Origin: Candidatus Gemmiger excrementavium
Lineage (GTDB): Bacteria > Bacillota > Clostridia > Oscillospirales > Ruminococcaceae
Direction: 5' to 3'
Assembly: GCA_019116485.1 (NCBI GenBank)
Contig: DXBO01000048.1
Coordinates: forward strand, 1-32,556
DNA: 32,556 nucleotides
Of the stretch, positions 1 through 9,500 are shown piece by piece. The notes beneath the pieces were generated by a model that saw only the letters and a program-made list of their open reading frames with translations, did not search any database and was not told where the DNA came from. Position 1 is the stretch's first letter. Every line of letters starts with the position of its first letter. The translations under genes and the position numbers were made by a program.

Positions 1-65
1 TCCGCCGCGACATGGGCGGCGAGGCCGACGACTACCAGGAAGTCATGAAGCGCCTGCTGGGCTGA
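1..65 (+). CDS. purC: C-terminal end of probable SAICAR synthetase PurC (partial)
   Basis: Only the last 20 codons and the TGA stop (63-65) are inside the window. The reading frame starting at base 3 gives a tail ending YQEVMKRLLG, preceded by RRDMGG. This resembles the usual end of bacterial PurC, where a short RxxxG stretch is followed by an AYEEVxxRLG-like helix. The stop lies 26 bases before purF, so the two genes are almost certainly co-transcribed, and purC-purF-purM-purN is a common clostridial order. PurC makes SAICAR from CAIR, aspartate and ATP. The call rests on a short tail plus gene order and is an inference. Confidence 0.55.
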   Translation, partial: RRDMGGEADDYQEVMKRLLG

Positions 66-91
66 TTTGAGAAAACGGAGCACAATGCGGA

Positions 92-1564
92 ATGAGTGAA
101 ATTTCCCAATACACCGAAGGTCTGCATGAAGAATGCGGCGTCTTCGGCATTTATGACAAAACCGGCGAGACCGACATGGTCAGCGCCGTGTACAGTGCAC
201 TGTATGCCCTGCAGCACCGCGGCCAGGAAAGCTGCGGCATCGCCCTGAATGTGGACGGCGTACTGTCCGGCCACCGGGACCTGGGGCTGGTGAGCGAAGT
301 GTTTACCAAGCGCGTGCTGGAAGAACTGCCCCACGGTGCCAAGATGGCCACCGGCCATGTGCGCTATGCCACCGCCGGTCAGCGCAGCCGTTCCAACGCC
401 CAGCCCATGATTTTGCACCACTGCAAGGGTGCCATGGCCCTGTGCCACAACGGCAACCTGGTCAACGCCCCCAAGCTGCGGCGCAAGCTGGAGATGAGCG
501 GTTCCATCTTCCACGGCACCTCGGACACCGAAGTCATCGCCTACCTGCTGACCCAGAACCGGCTGCTGACCCCCAACATCGAGATGGCCGTCAGCCGCAC
601 CATGGACGATATCGAGGGCGCGTACAGCCTGGTCATTATGACCCACACCAAGCTGATCGCCGCCCGGGACCCCCACGGGTTCCGTCCGCTGTGCATCGGT
701 GAGCTGCCGGACGGCAGCGGCTACGCCTTTGCCAGTGAATCCTGCGCACTGGATGCCGTGGGCGCCAAATTCCTGCGGGATGTGCGCCCCGGCGAGATCG
801 TGATCGCCGATCACACGGGCCTGCGCAGCATGGATAGCCACTGCGGCACAGCCCCCCATACCATCTGTGTGTTTGAGTACATCTACTTTGCCCGCCCTGA
901 TTCGGTGGTGGAAGGTACCTGCGTCCACGAGGCCCGCCTGCAGGCCGGGCGGTTCCTGGCCCAGGAGCACCCCGTAGAAGCGGATGTGGTCATCGGTGCG
1001 CCGGATTCCGGCCTGGACGCTGCCCTGGGTTATGCCCAGGAAAGCGGCATCCCCTACGGCATCGGGTTCATCAAAAACAAGTATGTAGGCCGCACCTTCA
1101 TCCAGGGCAGCCAGAAACAGCGGGAAAACAGTGTGCGCATCAAACTCAATGCCATTGAGGCCACCGTCAAGGGCAAGCGTGTGGTGCTGGTGGATGACTC
1201 CATCGTGCGCGGCACCACCAGTGCCCGGACCATCCGCCTGCTGCGGGAGGCCGGCGCCAAGGAAGTGCACTACCGCATCAGCGCCCCGCCCTTTGCTCAC
1301 CCCTGCTATTTCGGCACCGACATTCCCGATGAAAAGCAGCTGATCGCCACCGGCCACACAGTGGAGGAGATCAACAAGCTGGTCGGGTCCGATACGCTGG
1401 GCTATCTGAGCATTGAACATGTGCAGCAGCTGGCCATCCACAGTCACTGCGGATTCTGCACCGGCTGCTTTACCGGGCGGTATCCCGTGGACCCTCCGGC
1501 TGAAACGATGGATATCGTCTATGACAAGCCGCTGAGCGTGTCCAACCCCAGCAAAAAGCTGTGA
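92..1564 (+). CDS. purF: Amidophosphoribosyltransferase PurF (Fe-S type)
   Basis: PurF catalyses the first committed step of purine synthesis, making 5-phosphoribosylamine from PRPP and glutamine. The 490-residue product has an N-terminal Ntn-glutaminase domain with candidate nucleophile Cys15 (EECGVFGI). The 14 residues before it should be a propeptide, as in the Bacillus subtilis enzyme. The PRPP-binding motif VVLVDDSIVRGTT is at about 364-376. Cys259, Cys405, Cys453, Cys456 and Cys459 are present, and four of these can supply the [4Fe-4S] ligands known from B. subtilis PurF, so an oxygen-labile enzyme is expected. The GGAG at 77-80 lies 11 bases before the ATG, a rather long spacing. An ATG at 85 opens only a four-codon frame. 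This is the first complete gene of the operon. Confidence 0.97.
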   Translation: MSEISQYTEGLHEECGVFGIYDKTGETDMVSAVYSALYALQHRGQESCGIALNVDGVLSGHRDLGLVSEVFTKRVLEELPHGAKMATGHVRYATAGQRSRSNAQPMILHHCKGAMALCHNGNLVNAPKLRRKLEMSGSIFHGTSDTEVIAYLLTQNRLLTPNIEMAVSRTMDDIEGAYSLVIMTHTKLIAARDPHGFRPLCIGELPDGSGYAFASESCALDAVGAKFLRDVRPGEIVIADHTGLRSMDSHCGTAPHTICVFEYIYFARPDSVVEGTCVHEARLQAGRFLAQEHPVEADVVIGAPDSGLDAALGYAQESGIPYGIGFIKNKYVGRTFIQGSQKQRENSVRIKLNAIEATVKGKRVVLVDDSIVRGTTSARTIRLLREAGAKEVHYRISAPPFAHPCYFGTDIPDEKQLIATGHTVEEINKLVGSDTLGYLSIEHVQQLAIHSHCGFCTGCFTGRYPVDPPAETMDIVYDKPLSVSNPSKKL

Positions 1565-1616
1565 CCCCCGGCGCCTGGCGCCAACACTGAACAACATTGT
1601 GACAGGAGTACCGAAC

Positions 1617-2657
1617 ATGGAAAAAAGCTATTCTGCCAGCTACGCCGCCGCGGGCGTGGATATCACGGCGGGTTACCGCTCTGTGGAACTGATGAAACAG
1701 TATGTGGCCCGCACTATGACCGAACATTGCATCGGCGGGCTGGGCGGCTTCGGCGGCCTGTTTGAGCTGGACTGCACCGGCATGGAACACCCGGTGCTGA
1801 TTTCCGGCACCGACGGCGTGGGCACCAAACTGCGGGTGGCCCAGTACATGAACAAACACGATACCATCGGCATCGACTGCGTGGCCATGTGCGTCAACGA
1901 CGTGATCTGCGCCGGCGCCAAGCCTCTGGTGTTCCTGGACTACATCGCCTGCGGCAAGAATATCCCCGAGAAAATCGCTGAGATCGTGAAGGGCGTGGCC
2001 GAAGGCTGTGTGCAGGCCGGCTGTTCCCTGGTGGGCGGCGAGACTGCCGAGCATCCCGGCATGATGCCTGAGGAAGAATACGATCTGGCCGGCTTTACCG
2101 TGGGCGTGGTGGACAAGAGCAAAATTCTGGACAATTCCACTATGCAGCCCGGCGACGTGATCCTGGCCCTGCCCTCCACCGGCGTGCACTCCAACGGCTT
2201 CTCGCTGGTGCGCAAAGTCTTTGACATCGACCACCATCCCGAAGTGCTGGACAAGACCTTTGACGGCATGGATAAGACGCTGGGCGAGGCCCTGCTGGCC
2301 CCCACCAGAATTTACGTCAAGCCGGTGCTGGCCCTGATGGAGCAGGTCACCGTGAAAGGCGTATCCCATATCACCGGCGGCGGCTTCTATGAAAACATCC
2401 CCCGCAGCCTGAAAAAAGGCTGTGCCGCCCGCATCGCCAAGGCCGATGTGCGCACCCCCGTTCTGTTCGGCGTACTGGCCAAAGAAGGCAATGTGCCCGA
2501 GCGGGACATGTTCAACACCTTCAATATGGGTGTGGGCATGACGCTGGTGGTGGCTGCCGAGGATGCCGACAAGGCGCTGGCCATTCTGCAGGCCAACGGC
2601 GAGGATGCCTACCGCCTGGGCACCATCGTGGAAGGCGACGGGGTGGAACTGGTATGA
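1617..2657 (+). CDS. purM: Phosphoribosylformylglycinamidine cyclo-ligase PurM (AIR synthetase)
   Basis: PurM closes the imidazole ring, converting FGAM to AIR with ATP. From the ATG at 1617 the protein has 346 residues, the normal family length. It shows the family signatures GTDGVGTKL near the N-terminal third and MCVNDV shortly after, then GGETAEHPGMM and a HITGGGFYENIPR segment in the C-terminal half. An in-frame GTG at 1599 would add six residues, but it lies just upstream of the AGGAG at 1604-1608. That AGGAG is 8 bases before the ATG, so the ATG is chosen. The stop overlaps the purN start by four bases (ATGA), indicating translational coupling. Confidence 0.97.
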   Translation: MEKSYSASYAAAGVDITAGYRSVELMKQYVARTMTEHCIGGLGGFGGLFELDCTGMEHPVLISGTDGVGTKLRVAQYMNKHDTIGIDCVAMCVNDVICAGAKPLVFLDYIACGKNIPEKIAEIVKGVAEGCVQAGCSLVGGETAEHPGMMPEEEYDLAGFTVGVVDKSKILDNSTMQPGDVILALPSTGVHSNGFSLVRKVFDIDHHPEVLDKTFDGMDKTLGEALLAPTRIYVKPVLALMEQVTVKGVSHITGGGFYENIPRSLKKGCAARIAKADVRTPVLFGVLAKEGNVPERDMFNTFNMGVGMTLVVAAEDADKALAILQANGEDAYRLGTIVEGDGVELV

Positions 2658-3247
2658 AACGTGTAGCGGTCCTGGTCTCCGGCGGCGGCACCAACCTGCA
2701 GGCCCTGCTGGAAAGCGAAGCCCGGGGCGAAAACCCCGGCGGCAAAATCGTGCTGGTGGTCGCCAGCAAACCAGGCGTCTACGCTCTGGAACGGGCAGCC
2801 AATTTTGGCGTGGAGAGCGCCGTGGTCCCCCGCAAGGATTATACCGACAGCGAAGCCTTTGACGCGGCCCTGCTGGATACGCTGCAAAGCCATCAGATCG
2901 ACGTGGTGGTACTGGCGGGATTCCTGAGTGTATTGGGGCCCCGGGTCATCACAGCTTACCGCAACCGTATTTTGAACGTTCATCCCAGCCTGATCCCCAG
3001 TTTCTGCGGTCCCGGTTTCTATGGGCTGCGAGTACATGAGGCCGCCCTGGCCCGCGGCGTGAAGCTGACCGGCGCCACCGTGCATCTGGTGAACGAGGAA
3101 TGCGACGGCGGCCCCATTCTGCTGCAGAAAGCCGTGGCCGTACAGCCCGGCGATACCCCCGAAACGCTGCAAAAGCGCGTGATGGTGGAAGCCGAGTGGC
3201 AGCTGCTGCCCAAAGCGCTGGCCATGGTCTGCAATGACGAGGTGTAA
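2654..3247 (+). CDS. purN: Phosphoribosylglycinamide formyltransferase PurN
   Basis: PurN transfers a formyl group from 10-formyltetrahydrofolate to GAR. The 197-residue protein starts with the phosphate-binding stretch VLVSGGGTNLQ. It carries the catalytic triad of the family as Asn108, His110 (NVHPSLIPSF) and Asp151 (EECDGGPI). Compared with the Escherichia coli enzyme the His-to-Asp distance is about five residues longer, owing to a GPGFYGLRVHEA loop. I believe this loop is common in clostridial PurN. It overlaps purM by ATGA and is followed after three bases by the PurO-like gene. Folate-dependent formylation is needed here and again at the AICAR step two genes on. Confidence 0.96.
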   Translation: MKRVAVLVSGGGTNLQALLESEARGENPGGKIVLVVASKPGVYALERAANFGVESAVVPRKDYTDSEAFDAALLDTLQSHQIDVVVLAGFLSVLGPRVITAYRNRILNVHPSLIPSFCGPGFYGLRVHEAALARGVKLTGATVHLVNEECDGGPILLQKAVAVQPGDTPETLQKRVMVEAEWQLLPKALAMVCNDEV

Positions 3248-3250
3248 ACG

Positions 3251-3982
3251 ATGAAGAAAAATCTGTACCAATATCTTGCCGGCAACGAATACCCCGGCCG
3301 GGGCATTGTGCTGGGCCGTACGCCGGACGGCCGAAAGGCGGTCATCGCCTATTGGATCATGGGCCGCAGCGCCAACAGCCGCAACCGTGTGTTTGAAGCG
3401 ATCCCCGGCGGCATCCGCACCGTGGCAGCCGATCCTGCCAAACTGGAGGACCCGCACCTGATTATTTACAATGCGGTGCTGACCCTGCGGGAAACCACCG
3501 TAGTTACCAACGGTGACCAGACCGATACCATTGCCCAGTTCATCAACGGCAATCTGTTCCCCGGTTACAGCTTTGAGGCGGCCCTGGCCACCCGCACCTA
3601 CGAGGACGACGCCCCCAATTTTACGCCGCGTATCTCCGGCGTGGTGGACATGCGCCGGGGTGGTTACAAGCTGTCCATCGTCAAAAGCTGTGAGGGTAAC
3701 GCTGCCAGCGTACAGCGCCAGTATTTCGACTATCCCCAGCCGCTGTCGGGTGAAGGCCATTTCATCAGCACCTACCAGAAGAACGGTGCCCCCATCCCCA
3801 GCTTTGCAGGGGAACCCATGCGGGTGGATATCGATGAGAACGACGCTGCCGATTTTGCAGGCAGGCTGTGGGAGGCCTTGAATGAGGACAACAAGGTCAG
3901 CCTGTTTGTGCGCAGCATCACGCTGGAGACCGGCGACTATGAGGATATTATCCTGAACAAATATAACGCGGTGGAGGGTTAA
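3251..3982 (+). CDS. purO: PurO-type IMP cyclohydrolase
   Basis: The 243-residue protein belongs to the IMP cyclohydrolase family first described as PurO in methanogens. Visible family features are an N-terminal GRGIVLGRTPDG segment, a RSANSRNR stretch, DPHLIIYNAV, VVTNGDQTDTI, FTPRISGVV and HFISTY. The role is closure of FAICAR to IMP, the last step of the de novo pathway. It is wedged between purN and the AICAR transformylase with three-base gaps on both sides. The next gene lacks the MGS-like cyclohydrolase domain of PurH, so this protein very probably supplies that activity. Assignment is by motif recall and context; catalytic residues were not assigned. Confidence 0.9.
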   Translation: MKKNLYQYLAGNEYPGRGIVLGRTPDGRKAVIAYWIMGRSANSRNRVFEAIPGGIRTVAADPAKLEDPHLIIYNAVLTLRETTVVTNGDQTDTIAQFINGNLFPGYSFEAALATRTYEDDAPNFTPRISGVVDMRRGGYKLSIVKSCEGNAASVQRQYFDYPQPLSGEGHFISTYQKNGAPIPSFAGEPMRVDIDENDAADFAGRLWEALNEDNKVSLFVRSITLETGDYEDIILNKYNAVEG

Positions 3983-3985
3983 CCC

Positions 3986-5167
3986 ATGAAAGAGTTTCAG
4001 CTGAAATACGGCACCAACCCCAACCAGAAGCCTGCCCGCATCTACATGCAGGGCGACGCCGAATTGCCGGTGGAGATTCTCAACGGTAAGCCCGGCTATA
4101 TCAATTTCCTGGACGCTTTCAACTCCTGGCAGCTGGTGCGGGATCTGAAAAAGGCCCTGGGCATGCCGGCGGCGGCCAGCTTCAAGCATGTCTCCCCTGC
4201 CGGTGCAGCCATCGGCCTGCCCCTGGACGATACTTTGCGGGCCATGTACCACATTGCCCCCGAGACTGAACTTTCTCCCCTGGCCTGCGCCTATGCCCGG
4301 GCTCGCGGTGCTGACCGCATGTCCAGCTTCGGCGACTGGATCGCCCTGTCTGATGTATGTGACCTGAGTACCGCCAAGCTGATCCAGCACGAAGTCAGCG
4401 ACGGCATCATCGCCCCCGGCTATGACGCCGATGCTCTGGAAGTGCTGAAGTCCAAGAAGAAGGGCAACTACAACATCGTGGCCATTGACCCCAACTACGA
4501 ACCTGCTCCGTTGGAGACCCGCACAGTGTTCGGCGTGACTTTTGAACAGGGCCGCCAGGACCTGGACATTTCGGACGCCACCATGCTGCAGAACATTGTG
4601 ACCAAAAACCAGGAGATCAGCGCCGAACAGCGCCGCGACCTGATTATCAGCCTGATCGTGCTGAAATATACCCAGTCCAACAGCGTCTGCTATGTACAGG
4701 ACGGCCAGACCATCGGCGTGGGCGCCGGGCAGCAGAGCCGTGTACACTGTACCCGCCTGGCGGGCCAGAAGGCCGACAACTGGCAGCTGCGTCATATGCC
4801 CAAGGTGCTGAACCTGCCGTTCCGGGAGGATATCGCCAAACCCAACCGCGACAATGCCATTGACGTATACATCGGCGAAACGCCGGAGGACGTGATCGGT
4901 GACGACGTGTGGGCCGAAACCTTTACCGAACAGCCCGCCCCGCTGACTGCAGGAGAAAAACGCGCCTGGCTGGACCAGGTGACCGGCGTTTCCCTGGGCA
5001 GCGATGCCTTCTTCCCCTTTGGCGACAACATCGAGCGCGCCCGCCGCAGCGGCGTGACCGCTATTGTGCAGCCCGGTGGGTCTATCCGCGATCAGCAGGT
5101 CATCGACACCTGTGACCGCTATGGCATCGCCATGGCCTTCTGCGGTATCCGGCTGTTCCACCACTAA
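3986..5167 (+). CDS. purH: Stand-alone AICAR transformylase (PurH C-terminal half only)
   Basis: This 393-residue protein matches only the AICAR formyltransferase part of bifunctional PurH, which usually has about 520 residues. It begins at the point equivalent to the domain boundary (LKYGTNPNQ, compare LRYGENPHQ). It contains the catalytic Lys67-His68 pair in SFKHVSPAGAA, then GVGAGQQSRV, DAFFPFGDNIERA, IVQPGGSIRDQ and the terminal GIRLFHH. No MGS-like cyclohydrolase domain precedes it, and the start is well defined by GGAGG at 3973-3977, eight bases before the ATG. It formylates AICAR with 10-formyl-THF, and its product FAICAR would be taken by the adjacent PurO-like protein. This is a complete gene of a known one-domain type, not a truncation. 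Confidence 0.95.
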   Translation: MKEFQLKYGTNPNQKPARIYMQGDAELPVEILNGKPGYINFLDAFNSWQLVRDLKKALGMPAAASFKHVSPAGAAIGLPLDDTLRAMYHIAPETELSPLACAYARARGADRMSSFGDWIALSDVCDLSTAKLIQHEVSDGIIAPGYDADALEVLKSKKKGNYNIVAIDPNYEPAPLETRTVFGVTFEQGRQDLDISDATMLQNIVTKNQEISAEQRRDLIISLIVLKYTQSNSVCYVQDGQTIGVGAGQQSRVHCTRLAGQKADNWQLRHMPKVLNLPFREDIAKPNRDNAIDVYIGETPEDVIGDDVWAETFTEQPAPLTAGEKRAWLDQVTGVSLGSDAFFPFGDNIERARRSGVTAIVQPGGSIRDQQVIDTCDRYGIAMAFCGIRLFHH

Positions 5168-5179
5168 TAAAATCGCACT

Positions 5180-5207
5180 TGCCTGCGGCGTTTTTCCGTC
5201 GCGGGCA
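5180..5207 (+). other. Hairpin in the purH-purD gap
   Basis: An 11-pair stem (TGCCTGCGGCG with CGTCGCGGGCA, two G-U pairs) encloses a six-base, T-rich loop. It fills most of the 64-base gap before purD, the largest gap in the purine operon. No U-run follows on the + strand, so it does not look like an intrinsic terminator. A role in mRNA stability or processing is an inference. Confidence 0.5.
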
Positions 5208-5231
5208 GTTGTGCTGTCAAAGGAGTTTAGT

Positions 5232-6518
5232 ATGAAGATTCTCGTCGTAGGCGGCGGCGGGCGTGAACACGCCATCATCCGCGCGCTGAAACAGAGCCCC
5301 CAGTGTACCGAAATCTGGTGCGCCCCCGGCAATGGCGGTATCGGCTATGACGCCCACTGCAAGGCCATCCCGGCCACCGATGTGGACGCCATGGTTGCCT
5401 TTGCCAAGGAACAAGCCTTTGATTATGTGGTTGTAGCCCAGGATGATCCCCTGGCCCTGGGCATGGTAGACGCCCTGGCGGCGGTGGGCATTCCGGCTTT
5501 TGGTCCCGACAAAGCGGCGGCCCGCATTGAAGCCAGCAAGGTGTTCAGCAAGAACCTGATGCAGAAATACGGCATCCCTACCGCTGATTATGCCGTGTTC
5601 GACGATCCCGCCAAGGTGGTCGAGTATGTGGAGAGCAAAAACAAATACCCGGTGGTCATTAAAGCCGACGGCCTGGCCCTGGGCAAAGGCGTGCTGATCT
5701 GCCAGAACCACGAGGATGTAGTGGCCGGCGTCAAGGAGATCATGCTGGACAAAAAGTTCGGTGCTTCCGGCAACCATGTGGTGGTGGAGGAATTCCTCAC
5801 CGGCCCCGAAGTGAGCGTGCTCTCTTTCTGCGACGGCAAGACCGTCAAACCCATGGTATCCAGCATGGACCACAAGCGGGCACTGGATGGCGACCAGGGA
5901 CTGAACACTGGCGGCATGGGCACTGTGGCCCCCAACCCCTACTACACCCGGGAAGTGGCTGACCGCTGCATGAAGGAGATTTTCCTGCCCACCGTTGCCG
6001 CCATGCAGGCAGAGGGCTGCCCCTTCAAAGGCTGCCTCTATTTCGGCCTGATGCTGACCCCCGATGGCCCCAAAGTCATCGAGTACAACTGCCGGTTCGG
6101 CGACCCCGAGACTCAGGTGGTGCTGCCGCTGCTGGAAAGCGACCTGCTGACCATCATGCAGGCTACCACCCACGGCACCCTGGCCGACACCGAAGTGAAG
6201 TTCCGGGACGGCGCGGCGGCCTGTGTGATTTTAGCCAGCGGCGGCTATCCCCTCTCCTACGAGAAGGGCAAAGAAATCACCGGCCTGACCGAAGGGCAGC
6301 TGCCCGGCTGTGCCGATGTAACGGTGTATCACGCGGGCACAGCACAGAAAGACGGTTCCCTGGTGACCAGTGGTGGCCGGGTGCTGGGCGTGACCGCCAC
6401 CGCCGATACCCTGCCTGACGCACTGAAAAAGGCGTATGCCGCCAGCGAGAACATCCATTTTGATAAACTGCACAAACGCAGCGATATCGGCGCCCGTGCG
6501 CTGGCTGCCATGCAGTAA
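5232..6518 (+). CDS. purD: Phosphoribosylamine-glycine ligase PurD (GAR synthetase)
   Basis: PurD joins glycine to phosphoribosylamine with ATP. From the ATG at 5232 the protein has 428 residues, the family norm. The N-terminus MKILVVGGGGREHAI is characteristic. The ATP-grasp part shows KADGLALGKGV, GGMGTVAPNPY and EYNCRFGDPETQ, which hold the metal and nucleotide ligands in this family. The open frame extends 56 codons upstream into the previous gene, but that part is a shadow. AAAGGAG at 5219-5225 sits six bases before the chosen ATG. The gene follows a 64-base gap with a hairpin and precedes purL by 15 bases. Confidence 0.97.
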   Translation: MKILVVGGGGREHAIIRALKQSPQCTEIWCAPGNGGIGYDAHCKAIPATDVDAMVAFAKEQAFDYVVVAQDDPLALGMVDALAAVGIPAFGPDKAAARIEASKVFSKNLMQKYGIPTADYAVFDDPAKVVEYVESKNKYPVVIKADGLALGKGVLICQNHEDVVAGVKEIMLDKKFGASGNHVVVEEFLTGPEVSVLSFCDGKTVKPMVSSMDHKRALDGDQGLNTGGMGTVAPNPYYTREVADRCMKEIFLPTVAAMQAEGCPFKGCLYFGLMLTPDGPKVIEYNCRFGDPETQVVLPLLESDLLTIMQATTHGTLADTEVKFRDGAAACVILASGGYPLSYEKGKEITGLTEGQLPGCADVTVYHAGTAQKDGSLVTSGGRVLGVTATADTLPDALKKAYAASENIHFDKLHKRSDIGARALAAMQ

Positions 6519-6533
6519 CCGGGAGGCAACACT

Positions 6534-9500
6534 ATGGTATATCGCATTTATGTTGAGAAAAAGCACGGCTTTGACGGCGAAGCCCAGGGCCTGTTCCATG
6601 AACTGGTGGACCTGCTGGGGATCACCCGGCTGACCGGGCTGCGGCTCATCAACCGCTATGATGTAGAGGGCATTGACGAGGCGCTGTTCCGCCAGGCAAT
6701 CCCCACCGTGTTCAGTGAGCCGCCGGTGGACGTGACCTTTGACACGCTGCCCGAGGCCAAAACCGTGTTCGCAGTGGAGTATCTGCCCGGCCAGTTTGAC
6801 CAGCGGGCCGATTCCGCCAGTCAGTGTATCCAGCTGCTGAGCCAGGGCGAGCGCCCCGATGTGCGCAGCGCCCGTGTCTATCTGCTGGACGGCGATCTGA
6901 CCGACGAGGACCTGGCCGCCATCAAGAAATATGTCATCAACCCGGTGGAAGCCCGGGAGGCCAGCCTGGAAACGCGCGAGACCCTGAAGATGGAATTTGC
7001 CATTCCCACCGAGGTGGAGACCCTGACCGGCTTTACCGCTCTGGACGACGCGGCGCTGGAAGCTTTCCGCACCGAGAAGGGTCTCGCCATGGACCATGCC
7101 GACATTGTGTTCTGCCAGGACTACTTCAAGAGTGAACATCGGGACCCCACCATCACCGAGATCCGCCTCATCGACACCTACTGGTCCGACCACTGCCGCC
7201 ACACCACCTTCGGCACCATTCTGGACGACGTGCAGATCGACGACGAGCTGGTGCAGGCCGCTTTTGACCGCTACATGGCCCTGCGGGAGGAGACTGGCCG
7301 GGACAAGAAGAACCGCACCCTGATGGATTGTGCCACCATCGGTGCTAAGGCCCTGAAACAGCGGGGCATCCTGAAGAATCTGGACGAGAGTGAGGAAATC
7401 AACGCCTGCACCGTCAAGATTCAGTGCGATGTGGACGGCGAGCAGCAGGATTGGCTGTTCCTGTTCAAGAATGAGACCCACAACCACCCCACTGAAATCG
7501 AGCCTTTCGGCGGCGCAGCCACCTGCATCGGCGGCGCCATCCGCGATCCCCTGTCCGGCCGCAGCTATGTCTATCAGGCCATGCGCGTGACCGGTGCTGG
7601 TGACCCGCTGAAACCTGTGGCCGAGACCATGCCCGGCAAACTGCCCCAGCGCAAGCTGGTGACTACCGCCGCCGCCGGTTACTCCAGCTACGGCAACCAG
7701 ATCGGTCTGGCTACCGGCCAGGTGGCGGAACTGTACCACCCCGGCTATGTGGCCAAGCGTATGGAGATCGGCGCCGTTGTGGGTGCCACCCCCGCCAGCC
7801 ATGTGCGCCGGGAAGAACCTGCCCCCGGCGACGTGGTGATCCTTCTGGGTGGCCGCACTGGCCGTGACGGCATCGGCGGTGCCACTGGTTCCTCCAAGGC
7901 ACACAAAATGAGCAGCCTGGAAACCTGCGGCGCTGAGGTCCAGAAGGGTAACGCCCCCATCGAGCGCAAACTCCAGCGCCTGTTCCGCCGCGAGGATGCC
8001 TGCCGCCTGATCAAGCGCTGCAACGACTTCGGCGCAGGCGGTGTCTCTGTCGCTATCGGCGAGCTGGCCGACGGTCTGCGTATCGACCTGAACAAAGTCA
8101 CCAAGAAATACGAGGGTCTGGACGGCACCGAACTGGCTATCAGCGAAAGCCAGGAACGCATGGCTGTGGCCGTGGCCGCCGATGACGCCGAGACCTTCAT
8201 CGGCTATGCCAACGAGGAAAACCTCGAAGCCACCATCGTGGCCACCGTCACCGAAGAAAAGCGCATGCGGGAAATCTGGAACGGCAAGGCTATCGTGGAC
8301 CTGTCCCGTGAGTTCCTGAACTCCAACGGTGCTGAGCGCCACGCCAACGTCCACATCCTGCCGGGCCATGTGTGGCAGCCCCAGTGGGCCGGTTCCACTT
8401 TTGCCGAAAAACTGGAACACCTGGTCACCGATCTCAATGTCTGCAGCCAGAAGGGCCTGGGCGAGCGCTTTGACTCCACCATCGGCGCGGCCACCGTGCT
8501 GATGCCCTACGGCGGCAAATACCAGCTGACCCCCACCATGGCCATGGCTGCCAAGCTGCCGGTGGATGGCGAGACCACCACCTGCTCCGGCATGGCCTGG
8601 GGCTTCAACCCCTATCTGACCGAGGCAGACCCCTACCGCGGCGCCTTCCTGGCCGTAGTGGAAAGCGTGACCAAACTGGTTTGCGCCGGTTTCCACCACA
8701 AGGATATGTATCTGACCTTCCAGGAATATTTCGAGCATATGAGCGACGACCCCACCCGCTGGGGCAAACCGCTGGCTGCTCTGTTGGGTGCTCTGGACGC
8801 CCAGATGGGCCTGGGCATCGCCTCCATCGGCGGCAAGGATTCCATGTCCGGCAGCTTTGAAGGGCTGGACGTGCCCCCCACCCTGGTCAGCTTTGCCACC
8901 GCCATCGGCAATGTGAAGGATGTACAGAGTGCCGAGTTCAAGAAAGCCAACAGTTCTGTCGTCATGCTGCGCCCCCAGTACAAGAACGGTCTGCCTGAAA
9001 TTGCCAGCCTGCTTTCTGTCTACAAAGCCGTAGAGCAGATGATCGACGAGGGCAAAGTGCTGGCTGCCGCCACTCCTGGCTACGGCGGCATTGCCGAGGC
9101 CCTGTTCAAGATGTGTGTGGGCAACCATGTGGGCCTGCAGCTGAGCAACGACCTGAACCTGAACGATCTGTTCAAACCCGCCTACGGCACCGTGATCCTG
9201 GAACTGCTGGACCCCACCGCCGGCGAGTTCATCGGTTTCACCACTGTGGACTACACGCTGGAAGCCGAGGGCAAGGCCATCGACCTGGCCCGCCTGCAGG
9301 ATATGTGGGAGGCCAAGCTGGAGCCGGTATTCCCCTACCGCCAGAAAGGCGACGCCGTGCCGGAACTGAACTATGATTGCCCCATGACCAAGCGTGTGAC
9401 GCCCGCTGTACGGCTGGCCACCCCGCGTGTGGTGATCCCTGTGTTCCCCGGCACCAACTGCGAGTACGACACCGCCCGGGCGTTCCGCCGTGCAGGCGGT

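Noticed and set aside
85-99. Four-codon frame (MRNE) overlapping the purF start as a leader peptide
   Set aside because: Only four bases from the GGAG and too short to assess; it is more likely a chance ATG in the spacer.
2609-5332. A 907-codon open frame on the - strand opposite purN, purO and purH
   Set aside because: Same GC-driven antisense artefact; no domain, no ribosome site supporting it, and the + strand genes are unambiguous.
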